The notes beneath the pieces were generated by a model. That model saw only the letters and a program-made list of their open reading frames with translations, made no database searches and had not been told where the DNA came from. Made by a program: the position numbers and the translations under genes. A stretch of 64,000 bases of DNA from Adiantum capillus-veneris (Eukaryota; Streptophyta; Polypodiopsida; Polypodiales; Pteridaceae), in assembly GCA_014529385.2 (NCBI GenBank), contig CM043966.1, positions 141,532,211-141,596,210 of the forward strand, in the 5' to 3' direction. Positions 24,125 to 35,982 of this stretch are shown here, one piece after another; within the stretch, counting starts at the first letter, position 1, and each line of letters begins with the position of its first letter.

Positions 24125-27100
24125 AATTAGTTGTACTGGTGGTTGGTTGGCAAGTAAAGATCACCGCTCTCATTTGATAGGAGTTTCGACTAAAACTCCT
24201 ACTTTGTCATGTATCAAAGTATCTTGTAATGAATTGTTTATGTATCAAGAAATTCTCCATTTTTTGTTCTTTACACAATATGTTTTTCAAACACTATTTA
24301 AGTCTCTCAATATATGATTCTGAATGATGGGATTTTAAATTCAAACACACACAAATTTTCCCAGGATACCTTTGGTCGGGTATCCATCATATACTGAGAA
24401 AACATAGTACATGTATGGTAATAATTTAATCACTAATGTTATGCTTAATACTTGTATGGCGATTGATTCAAGTTTTTTGGATTATATCCCTCACCCGTTT
24501 AGGATATAAAATAGAAGAAGACAATCCTATTCCACAGATTGGTACCCAACGTATAATTTCTTGTTTCAAAGGTGTAGAATTCCACAAAAAATTGCTTGAT
24601 TTTGAGAAACAAGCTATAGTCACCCACTCTATGTCTGTTTTAAACACAGCCTCTTTGAATGATTGGCTCTCTTTGGTTATTCTTTCTAGGAAAGAGAAGG
24701 AAAAGCTTCTAGAGGCGTTTAGTGCCTTCCTGGCCAAATTACCCATTACTAATGCACAAGAATGATTCAGACTTTGATTTTTAATTCACTTCTTTACCCA
24801 ATATTGTGAACAAATTGTATTTCATCAATAACCTCCTTGCTGTCCCTATAGACATTAATCATTCTGAAAAGGTTATTAATTATCTTCTAGATCTAGACCT
24901 TCTTGAAGAAGAAGAGAAGGAAGCTCTCAACTTTCTATCAGATACAAATAGTTAACCCCCAGAAAGAGCCGTTTCTAAACTTTTTTCAAAAGTAATCCCG
25001 CTTCTACCACCCAGACAAGCTGAATTGGATGCTATTCGACTTGAGCACAAGCTCTGGGATTATGAAATATTGAACCACCGTGCACCATTTGCACTTTCTT
25101 CACTAGGATTGCTTTGTAGCATTCAAACGGATATTGTTGAACAATGTAAAACCCTAACCCTACATTGCAAACATCTCTTATCACAGGATGTTCTCTTCGA
25201 GCTTAAGTAGATCAACTGTCTGATGTGGACGACAAAAAATGTCCAAGTTCTTCAATTATTGCTTGCACCAAAGGAATCTGTCTTATGGACAGGGCAAAAG
25301 ATCAGAAACGGTTTCTAAGGAACTGTTGGAACTCTTATAGACCTTTCCTCAAATGCCAATGCAAAAGGGTCAACCCAAATTCAAATTGTGCTTCTTCAAT
25401 CATTTGGTTTGACCAATTTTTGTGGTATGTGTTTTAAAATTTACCAAAATTTTCATAAGGGCCAGAATAAGTCTATGCGTTTATAGCTTGGGTAGCCTCA
25501 TTTCCTACAGAATTAAGGCATGATGTGATCATTCATTATCAGTTTCATGAGCACATGCTAGAAGCAGCCAAATGACTAGTCCTATAGACACTAGGGACTC
25601 CACTTCTTCAAAAGCTACACAATACACCAGTATCTAACACAATCGAAACCTTACTCAAACCTCCAAAAGATAAGGAGCAATTGAACAAGATTACACACAC
25701 ACACCAAGCAGCATGGCATCTACAATTAAGAAACCAAGGCATTTTAGAGGATTTGAAGACTACGGAGATCTCCTAAAGCACTGAAATACTCAAATTTTAA
25801 AGACCAAGTACGCTCACTTACTATAAGAAATAATGTTTTGCTACATTTTGCAATGCTAGGATGCATGGGAGATTTATTCACATTTTGTTTTGTAACAAAT
25901 ATATGAACTTTATCAACCCTGAAGTATTTTTTCAAACAATGGTAAATGATTTTCACATTAACAAAGACTTGTCTAAAATGCGTATTTTTTGGCTGGAAAT
26001 ATACAAAGGACCTTAACCATACTCTTTACAAACCAGCTTCGGTTTTTGCTAAAGAGTTTGATGAAACACAACTATGTGGATGCTTAACTCATAAACGGTT
26101 TTTCAACTTTTTAATTGACTTGGAAACCTTCGAAAACATGTAATCACCATAGACCCTAACTTAGCCAAACATAAAATATTTCAAGAATTTATCAAGAAGG
26201 GACTAAATCACATCCTGTTAGTAGCTGTTAACCCTACCTCAATAATAAAGGAACTTGGCAAAGCCTGGAAATCTTTATGTACCCTTTTAGGATGTGAGGA
26301 CAATAAAGCACATCACAATTACATCCAAAGTTCAATTAATGAGACCTTTTTCCATAAATTTCCTTTTCACAGACAAAACCAAACTCTTTAGTATAAAAAC
26401 AAAGACTTGATGAATGAAATTCAATATATTTTACAATATTTATTTATATGTGGATTAGATAAATTAGCACAAACACCAGTGTTCATATGTAAAACACTCA
26501 TTCAACTAGCAACACAAAGAAGATTGGAATCCCCTGAGTTTCGTCTTCTCCCCTCAAATGAAGAAGAGATTTGTCAAGCCGTAGGTTCTTATACTCAAGA
26601 AATTGGGCTAGAAACACCATTAGAGTACTCTCTATCATATCTTATGGGAAATTTTAAAATTCACAAAATGGACCTTAGATGGATCACTAATGCACACAAT
26701 TGTGTAGATTTACTCTTACTACAACATTGATTACTAAATTACTCAAGGGATAACTACAAGGATTTATGGAATACACCAAAATAATACATAAAAAGCTACA
26801 CACTTTTTCTGAACACAAACCAATGGATGATCAATAATCAATATGATTTTTTGATTGATCTACCAAAACAAATCACAAACATTCATTCGTTTGACATAAC
26901 ATCTTGTTATGAGGCTATTCCCCATAAAGGCACACATGTCTTACTTGAGGTACTTTCCAACATTGTTAAGATCATTAAACTATGAGATATCATAGTTTAA
27001 AAAATACCGCAAGCAGATTGTGCTTACCAAAAAGAAAAGCGAGGTGGTTTTGGAAAAAGAAAAGTGAGGTGGTTTGGACATTTGAGTATTTACACAATAT

Positions 27101-27148
27101 TAATGAATTTGTGCTTGACAATTGTTTTACGAAATTAGGCGAACACGT
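24125..27148 (+). pseudogene. Penelope-like reverse transcriptase, N-terminal part (broken)
   Basis: Open stretches in two alternating frames are separated by stops and small frameshifts: about 24436-24765, 25025-25207, 26147-26340 and 26407-26990. From about 26147 the product contains FIKKGLNHILLVAVNPTS. It then has YLMGNFKIHKMDLRWITNA (the fingers region that usually reads PKIHK...RPI). RT motif A with its catalytic Asp follows in FDITSCYEAIPHKG (26890-26931). A small local duplication and frameshift follow at about 27030-27080. The gene then continues to 27148, where gypsy C is inserted. The motif A form (Asp-x-x-x-Cys-Tyr-x-x-Ile-Pro) is that of Penelope-like RTs rather than LTR or L1 elements. 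Confidence 0.7.
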
Positions 27149-29056
<1,908 letters not shown>

Positions 29057-29059
29057 TCA

Positions 29060-29094
29060 TTGCCCAACCCTTTTGTTGAGCATTCATGCTCAAC
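29060..29094 (-). promoter_or_regulatory. Hairpin and polypurine tract before the 3' LTR of C
   Basis: On minus, the perfect palindromic stem GTTGAGCATGAATGCTCAAC (29094-29075) is followed by AAGGGTTGGGCAA (29072-29060), 3 nt from the LTR. The purine-rich tract is where plus-strand synthesis would be primed. The core GAGCATGAATGCTC is identical in elements A and B. Confidence 0.8.
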
Positions 29095-29227
29095 TAAAAG
29101 CACACTTTTGAACCTGAAAACTGCAACACTTGACAAGCATGGAATGAAGTAAAAAACTATGGCTGTATGTATATGCTATGTACAAGGTATGTACAAGGTG
29201 TCCCCTCTCTTCATAAGCTCCCTTTGT

Positions 29228-30248
29228 CTAGGTTGGTTGCCCAACCCTCGTAGCTACAATTTGGTGTACATCAGGCACTAGCCCCCTGTTAAAGTATAGC
29301 TTGAGCCGTATACCGTTTACCCTATGCCTCAAATGTTTGCCGTTGGCTCTCACCAGCTGATAGGTTCCATTCGGAAAGGCTTCATGCACTTTGTATGGAC
29401 CCGTCCACTTCTTCTTGAACTTCTTCTGGAATGTAAAATCCAGGTAGCTTTCGTACTTCATCACCAGATCTCCCTCTTGAATCTCCTTGTTTGGCAAGCT
29501 CTTGTTGAACTTCGCCACTCACTTATCCCTCTGTTTCGCATAAAAGTCTGCCGCAGCCTCCCTATCCATTTGTAAAGCCTCCAAACTAGTGATTCAATCC
29601 TGCAACACTTCTTGTTGAGTGGCATTGACACACCACATACCTTTCAATGCACCTAGTTGTGCATGCACTGGCAAAACCGCCTCTTTACCATAAACCAAAT
29701 CAAATGGAGTGAAGTTTGTAGCCACTTTGTAGGATGTGCGGTAGGCCCACAAACATTTCTCCAAGTTCACCTCCTACTCTGTCACCTGCTTGTAAACATA
29801 CTTGGTCAACATCTTCACAATCTGTCCATTGGCACTCTCTACCAGACCATTGCACTGCGGGTGATATGGCGAAGAGAAGCGGAGTTGGATACCTAGCTTT
29901 TCCACTAAAGCTTGCACCAATTTGCTTCGAAATCCTTGGCCTCTGTCAGAGATCAGCACACATGGAACACCAAAATGGCAACAAATGCTGTCAAACACGA
30001 ACTTAGCTACCACATTTGCATTCACCTCTTTGACAGCCTTGGCTTCGACCCACCTGGTAAGGTAGTCAATCGCCACTATAATGTATTTTTAACAGCTTGC
30101 CGACTTTGGGAGTGGAGCAATGGCATCCAAACCCCACTTCTCAAAAGCATCTTGGGCAATGATAGCTCCCTGTGATTCGGCTACCAGCCTCCTCTCGCCC
30201 ATAGTCTGACATTCATGGCAGGTTTTGCACCAATAGTGCACATCACGT
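29228..30248 (-). pseudogene. Integrase of element C, distal part (after the B insertion)
   Basis: Continues the pol frame from 35983 across the element B insertion. It has the CC half of the HHCC zinc finger (HYWCKTCHEC, next to 30248) and catalytic residues in KWGLDAIAPLP (Asp), LISDRGQGF (Asp) and GLVESANGQ (Glu). A C-terminal domain with KWTGPYKVHEAFPNGTYQL follows and ends at a stop at 29228. Breaks include a frameshift near 30087-30095, a stop at about 29772 and further stops near 29600 and 29520. Integrase would insert the cDNA into the genome; this copy is both split and mutated. Confidence 0.9.
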
Positions 30249-31397
30249 TGTCAGGAGTTTTTTGGAGCAAGGGATTGCGCATATGTACATACCCATGCAT
30301 GGTGCATCAAATAAAGTATTGCCCATTTTCCAGAGCCAGGTGGTTACGTGGGGCCCACATGTGTACAGGTAGGACACCATGTACATAGTGCATCGATTTT
30401 CATCGTTACTAGTACCATTGTGTTTTTCTACAATAAGGAGGAGTTGGTAGCGCGTAAAACTTCTCGAGGAAGCTATCCGCGGGCCGACGACGTGAGGTCA
30501 GCAGGTGCGTCAGATGGCATCTAGTGGCGTCAGGAGGGCGAACGGGGTCAATACTTGCACACAGATGAGGACGGACACAACGTGGGTGTTTGCTTGTGAG
30601 AATTATGCAGGAAGGTCATCATGAGGACCTTTTTTTGGGGCCACTTCACGTGGTGGCGAGATGCATTATTGGAAAAAAGCTGAGTGCCAGGTGTGCGGAT
30701 GACGCAAAAAGGTGACAACTATGCACTGCGAGGTCAGTTTTTGGCCTGTTCGGGGTCCGTTTGAGGTCATCTAAAAGGCCAAGGGTGCCCAACTAAAAAA
30801 TCTAAGTGTGGGAACTGAAAAAACAGAGAGAAGACCAGAAAAAACGTGGAGAAGAGAGGAGGAACAGCCGCAGGTGTGTTTTTTGCCCATTTTGGAGCCT
30901 GTTTTGGCCGTAAACTGCTCATCCGAGGTCGGATTTGAGCACTTTGACATTGTAGACTGGGGTTTTGGGCCGTTCCGGATGCGATGGCGCTGTCCATTTT
31001 GCCAAATTCCTCACTCTTTTCCTGCTGTTTTTCTGTGTAAGTTCCTCCTATGAGCGAAGTTTCTGCTCCAGTTTGTGATTGTATCTGGCTTCTTTTACCC
31101 ATATTGTGTGAGCTATTTGCCCCATTGGTGTTGGCCCAAGCTCAATTGTATCTAAACATCAGAAATTCTCCTCTTTTGAGCTGAGTTTTTTGGGTGTGTG
31201 TGTGTGTGTGTGTGTGTGTGTCTGTGTGGAGTGGGCAAGTGGATAGTCTCTCTCCTCTCACTCCAGAGGTGTGTTCCCTGTCTCGGCCAGGTGTGTTGTC
31301 TAAGCCGAGTGGTGCCCCATAGTGTGTGTGTGTATCTTCCCAAGAGTGTGTGACGGGTCGTTATAGAGGCGCTGTGTGTGTTTTCATCCCGCTCACA
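30249..31397 (+). repeat. 5' LTR of element B (1149 bp)
   Basis: TGTCAGGAG...CCGCTCACA. It contains a TG microsatellite at about 31194-31220. The same family as the LTRs of element A. Confidence 0.96.
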
Positions 31398-31403
31398 TTC
31401 TTT

Positions 31404-31420
31404 TGGCGCCCCCACTGAGG
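31404..31420 (+). other. Primer-binding site of element B
   Basis: TGGCGCCCCCACTGAGG, 6 nt after the LTR; the leading TGG pairs with a tRNA CCA end. Element C has TGGTGCCCCCACTGAGG at the same place, one base different. Confidence 0.85.
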
Positions 31421-31463
31421 ATCTTCTTCGAGTACCTTCTGCTTCGAGCTTCGAGCTTCGAGA

Positions 31464-31572
31464 TTCAGGGTTACAGGTTACAGGTTACAGGTACAGGTTA
31501 CAGGTTACCGGTACAGGTACAGGTACAGGTACAGGTACAAGTACAGGTGATTCACACAGGTACAGGTAGCTG
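31464..31572 (+). repeat. Degenerate hexanucleotide array (TACAGG) in the leader of B
   Basis: About 15 units of TACAGG and TTACAGG directly follow GCTTCGA repeats. Element A has a shorter version (18517-18575). Confidence 0.9.
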
Positions 31573-32481
31573 GAGTACAATGATATACTAGCAGTGATGT
31601 CACTTGCAGTTGTTGTGGGTATGCATCACTTGGCGCCTATTTGAGCGCATTGTTTGTTGGATTGTACGTTACTTGTGGAAACTGCCATTGTACGCCTTTG
31701 TGGAGCCATATATGGTTTTATTTGGCAGTCCCAGCCATTTCTGAGACTTGGTCTGGAAGATAGTCATTTCTGAGACTTGACTATACGCGATTTGCATTAG
31801 CTTTCGTGTGAGGGTCGATAGCGTGAGGTTTTTATTGAGCTGGGGGATTCTCAAATGTGGAGATCCTTTCGGTGATACAGGTAGCTGGATTACCCTTTTC
31901 GTGACCTCGCCATAGGCTATGTACTAGTGAGTCCTACTTGATGCTCGGGTTCTATTGTTGACAGTTTATGCATACATAGACAGTCTATATTTTGGGTTCC
32001 TACTGCTCTACTTCTGGGGAAACTCTGTCGAAATTTTCCCAAGTTATGATGGCTGGTTTTTTGGTATTTTGAGCCATTTATGCTGTTATGCTGCTGAAAT
32101 TTTGGCAAAATCAGAGGTTGAGTCAGGTGTGCCTTCTTGGGAGCTTCATGGTTGGCTTTAATGGATGATCAAAATGGCCCTCAGTTCACTCCTTTTCATT
32201 TAACGCAAAGAATTCAGATTAATGTTCATGTGTCCAGGAAGATCTTTTTCCAGCAGCGCATAGTCTTTATGTTTGGGCCAAGAAGATTGAGAGAGATCCT
32301 GGAATGTCCTTTGCCTGTTGTAATTCCGATGATCAACTATGAAAACTCATTTGATGTGCATGTGTTTGTCCTTATCTAAAGTTGAGCTCCATTGAAGTTT
32401 CTAGGGATTGGGAAGTGAAAAGTTTTGGGTTCTTGCACGTGTGTTCGAAGGGGTTCTCAAAGCATCATAATTTGGGTAGCC

Positions 32482-34782
32482 ATGGCTTTCTCTTATCCCG
32501 AGTTTCATGGAAGAAGTGATGAAGATGTGGAAGAATTTTTGGAAAAGATGGAGGTTGCCTGCATTAGCAACCAGATTCATGACCCTACGCAAATGTTACG
32601 CCTTCTCCAAATTTGTTTGAAGAGTGATGCACGAGCTTGGTCCAAAGCATTTGAAGAGGAGTTGCGTATGGCTGATCCACCTATAAGATTGAGTTGGGAC
32701 AATCTAAGGCATGGATTGGAAGTGGAGTTTGTGAAGATAGAAGACCCTGACAAAGTGTGGCAAGAAGTACAGGCTTTGGTGCAAAAGGAAGGTGAGCCAG
32801 TAGATGCGTACATACGTAAGTTTTCATTGGCATGGGAGCGAATGTGCAAGGCTTTAGCACCACAGGTACCCCCGCCTGACATGATGAAGAAGGACAGGTT
32901 CTTGGCTGGTCTTTGGGAGAATATACGTTGGAGAGTGGAGCTAAAGAAGCCTAGGACATATGAAGATGCACTAGAGGTAGCAAGGAACAAAGAGTGGAAG
33001 CTGAGGAAAATGAGCCAGTTAGGGGTGGAGTCTTTGCCCATGAGGTTTGAATTTCAGCCTATAGAGTCTTTACAAGGGCGCATGTCAGGGGTTCATCATG
33101 AACCAGTGGTTCCTGTTACTACTCAGGTTATGCCAGCAGTGGTCACTACAGCAGTGCAAGATGATGGCCTAAGGCAAGACATGAGGCAAGTGGTTGATTT
33201 GATGAAGAATCTCAGCCTAAACATGCTAGGTCAAGTGGGAAATAATCGAGGTCGAGGGAGGTTTGCAAATCAGCAAGGAGGTGAAGAAAGACCTAGGAAT
33301 GGTGCTGGACAAAGTAATAGTAGGTTTTGGAGGCAGACGCCCACATGTTATAATTGTGGAGAGTTGGGTCACATCAGCCCGCAATGTGATAAGCCACCAA
33401 GGATGGGGGGAGACATGTATCCATTGCCAAGACAGGTGCTAACTAGATCAAATGATTATGGCATCGAAATTAAGGGAGACGAAGGAACCAGTGGACTGAC
33501 CCAGGAGGAAAAAGGGAAGACAAAAGTGCTAAGTGTAGTCACCTTGGAGAAGGCATCAAAGCTAGAGGATACATTAGTGATGCCTATTGGGAAGAGGACC
33601 ACAGAGGAAAAGGAAGGGAGAAGTGCCCCAGGTCCTAGTAAGAAGAAAGGAAAGAGCCATGAAGGCGAGGATGTCAAGGCCAAGAGGAAAAGGAGAGCTC
33701 GTCGAAAGTTTCATGTTTCAGATTTTCCACTAGGGGATGGGCAATTAAGCTATGACTTGAAGGAGGATCTGACGAGCAGGAAGGCAGATGTTACTTTTGG
33801 GCAGCTTATAGAGATGGTGCCTAAGCTAAAGCGACAGTGGAAGAGGATGGTTAACCCAATGGAGAAAGAGCCAGAGAGAGGTTCAGTGAAGGTGTTGGCA
33901 ATGGACGAGCTACCAGACATTTGTCCAATAGTAGATGTGTGGCATAAAAGGAAAAATTTGGGACAAGGTTATGTGGATGGCGGAGCCCAAATATGCGTCA
34001 TAACACACTCATGCGTTGAGAAGATGGGTCTCACAGTGGCTGGGGTGTCAGGTTTTCGGATCAGATTGGCAAACCATCAAAAAGTAAAATGCTTGGGTGT
34101 TGTAAAGAGCTTAGAAGTGGAGGCATATGATGCAAAGGCAGTGGTTGATTTTCATGTGATGCCAGCAGGGTTGGGAGCATATCCTATTATACTGGGCAGA
34201 CCATGGTTACGTGCAGTGGGAGCTGTTCAAGATTGGCGACATGGTACAATTAGCCTCTATGGAAAGACAGGTACCAAGAAGCTTTATAATATGGACACAA
34301 GGAAACGATTAGAGGAGCTTTATGAAGATGAGGATGAGTCTAGTGATGAAGACTCTTCCACGGTGACAGATGAGGATAGTGATAGCACTACCAGCAGTGA
34401 TGAGGATGTTGATGTTGCATTTCTTTTGATGGACAAAGAAATCCAGGAGATTGGTTTAGTCGCATTTGCGAAGGAAGTTGAAGATGAAAGTGAAGGGCCT
34501 TATGAAGTGATTGAAGGGCTGATGCAAACCAAAGTTGAGTTGTCAAAGAAGCAGGAATTAATGACGCAAATGATTAGTGGAGACCTCTCAGCTATGGAGA
34601 AGGAGATATATTTGCACATGCAGGTTTATGCCAAAGTAATTGATGGTTTTCTTGATGCAAAGTTGATATATGGCATGTCTACAAGTTTTCCTTGGGAACC
34701 ACGTGGAACCTTGATTAAGCTTTTGATGCAAGGAATGCCAAGTGTTTTTGTGTGGGATCCAGGTGGAATGAGCATCTACTAG
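32482..34782 (+). CDS. Gag-protease polyprotein of element B, intact
   Basis: An open frame of 766 codons from ATG 32482 in the context AGCCATGGC; the decayed copy A begins at the same codon. Domains in order: retrotransposon Gag (about residues 1-190), a Gly/Arg/Asn-rich linker, and one CCHC zinc knuckle CYNCGELGHISPQC (about 289-302). A highly basic Lys/Arg segment near 395-410 follows. The retropepsin-like protease has active-site Asp at about residue 499 in VDGGAQICVIT and IILGRPWL near 570. Next come an acidic Ser/Asp/Glu region and a C-terminal tail of about 60 residues where RT would start in a full element. Gag would form the particle and bind RNA; the protease would process it. It is the only intact transposon ORF of this size in the window. 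Confidence 0.93.
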   Translation: MAFSYPEFHGRSDEDVEEFLEKMEVACISNQIHDPTQMLRLLQICLKSDARAWSKAFEEELRMADPPIRLSWDNLRHGLEVEFVKIEDPDKVWQEVQALVQKEGEPVDAYIRKFSLAWERMCKALAPQVPPPDMMKKDRFLAGLWENIRWRVELKKPRTYEDALEVARNKEWKLRKMSQLGVESLPMRFEFQPIESLQGRMSGVHHEPVVPVTTQVMPAVVTTAVQDDGLRQDMRQVVDLMKNLSLNMLGQVGNNRGRGRFANQQGGEERPRNGAGQSNSRFWRQTPTCYNCGELGHISPQCDKPPRMGGDMYPLPRQVLTRSNDYGIEIKGDEGTSGLTQEEKGKTKVLSVVTLEKASKLEDTLVMPIGKRTTEEKEGRSAPGPSKKKGKSHEGEDVKAKRKRRARRKFHVSDFPLGDGQLSYDLKEDLTSRKADVTFGQLIEMVPKLKRQWKRMVNPMEKEPERGSVKVLAMDELPDICPIVDVWHKRKNLGQGYVDGGAQICVITHSCVEKMGLTVAGVSGFRIRLANHQKVKCLGVVKSLEVEAYDAKAVVDFHVMPAGLGAYPIILGRPWLRAVGAVQDWRHGTISLYGKTGTKKLYNMDTRKRLEELYEDEDESSDEDSSTVTDEDSDSTTSSDEDVDVAFLLMDKEIQEIGLVAFAKEVEDESEGPYEVIEGLMQTKVELSKKQELMTQMISGDLSAMEKEIYLHMQVYAKVIDGFLDAKLIYGMSTSFPWEPRGTLIKLLMQGMPSVFVWDPGGMSIY

Positions 34783-34790
34783 TGTTGCTG

Positions 34791-34831
34791 CTGCTGAGCA
34801 TGAATGCTCTAGCAGACTAGGGGGTGGGCAA
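34791..34831 (+). promoter_or_regulatory. Hairpin and polypurine tract before the 3' LTR of B
   Basis: An imperfect stem CTGCT(G)AGCAT / ATGCT(CT)AGCAG spans 34791-34815 and contains GAGCATGAATGCTC (34796-34809). AGGGGGTGGGCAA (34819-34831) follows, 4 nt before the LTR. Confidence 0.8.
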
Positions 34832-34835
34832 ATTA

Positions 34836-35982
34836 TGTCAGGAGTTTTTTGGAGCAAGGGATTGCGCATATGTACATACCCATGCATGGTGCATCAAATA
34901 AAGTATTGCCCATTTTCCAGAGCCAGGTGGTTACGTGGGGCCCACATGTGTACAGGTAGGACACCATGTACATAGTGCATCGATTTTCATCGTTACTAGT
35001 ACCATTGTGTTTTTCTACAATAAGGAGGAGTTGGTAGCGCGTAAAACTTCTCGAGGAAGCTATCCGCGGGCCGACGACGTGAGGTCAGCAGGTGCGTCAG
35101 ATGGCATCTAGTGGCGTCAGGAGGGCGAACGGGGTCAATACTTGCACACAGATGAGGACGGACACAACGTGGGTGTTTGCTTGTGAGAATTATGCAGGAA
35201 GGTCATCATGAGGACCTTTTTTTGGGGCCACTTCACGTGGTGGCGAGATGCATTATTGGAAAAAAGCTGAGTGCCAGGTGTGCGGATGACGCAAAAAGGT
35301 GACAACTATGCACTGCGAGGTCAGTTTTTGGCCTGTTCGGGGTCCGTTTGAGGTCATCTAAAAGGCCAAGGGTGCCCAACTAAAAAATCTAAGTGTGGGA
35401 ACTGAAAAAACAGAGAGAAGACCAGAAAAAACGTGGAGAAGAGAGGAGGAACAGCCGCAGGTGTGTTTTTTGCCCATTTTGGAGCCTGTTTTGGCCGTAA
35501 ACTGCTCATCCGAGGTCGGATTTGAGCACTTTGACATTGTAGACTGGGGTTTTGGGCCGTTCCGGACGCGATGGCGCTGTCCATTTTGCCAAATTCCTCA
35601 CTCTTTTCCTGCTGTTTTTCTGTGTAAGTTCCTCCTATGAGCGAAGTTTCTGCTCCAGTTTGTGATTGTATCTGGCTTCTTTTACCCATATTGTGTGAGC
35701 TATTTGCCCCATTGGTGTTGGCCCAAGCTCAATTGTATCTAAACATCAGAAATTCTCCTCTTTTGAGCTGAGTTTTTTGGGTGTGTGTGTGTGTGTGTGT
35801 GTGTGTCTGTGTGGAGTGGGCAAGTGGATAGTCTCTCTCCTCTCACTCCAGAGGTGTGTTCCCTGTCTCGGCCAGGTGTGTTGTCTAAGCCGAGTGGTGC
35901 CCCATAGTGTGTGTGTGTATCTTCCCAAGAGTGTGTGACGGGTCGTTATAGAGGCGCTGTGTGTGTTTTCATCCCGCTCACA
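34836..35982 (+). repeat. 3' LTR of element B (1147 bp)
   Basis: Near-identical to 30249-31397, with one substitution and one TG unit difference seen. Confidence 0.96.

Larger units (their letters stand above)
30249..35982 (+). mobile_element. Ty3/gypsy element B, young non-autonomous element (gag-protease only)
   Basis: Complete element: LTR 30249-31397, primer-binding site, leader, one intact ORF (gag-protease), hairpin, polypurine tract, LTR 34836-35982. The only LTR differences I found are one substitution (T at about 30980, C at about 35567) and one TG unit. It is flanked by a 4-bp duplication ACGT (30245-30248 and 35983-35986) and is inserted in the integrase gene of element C in the opposite orientation. 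RT, RNase H and integrase are absent, so movement must depend on proteins from another element. Confidence 0.96.
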
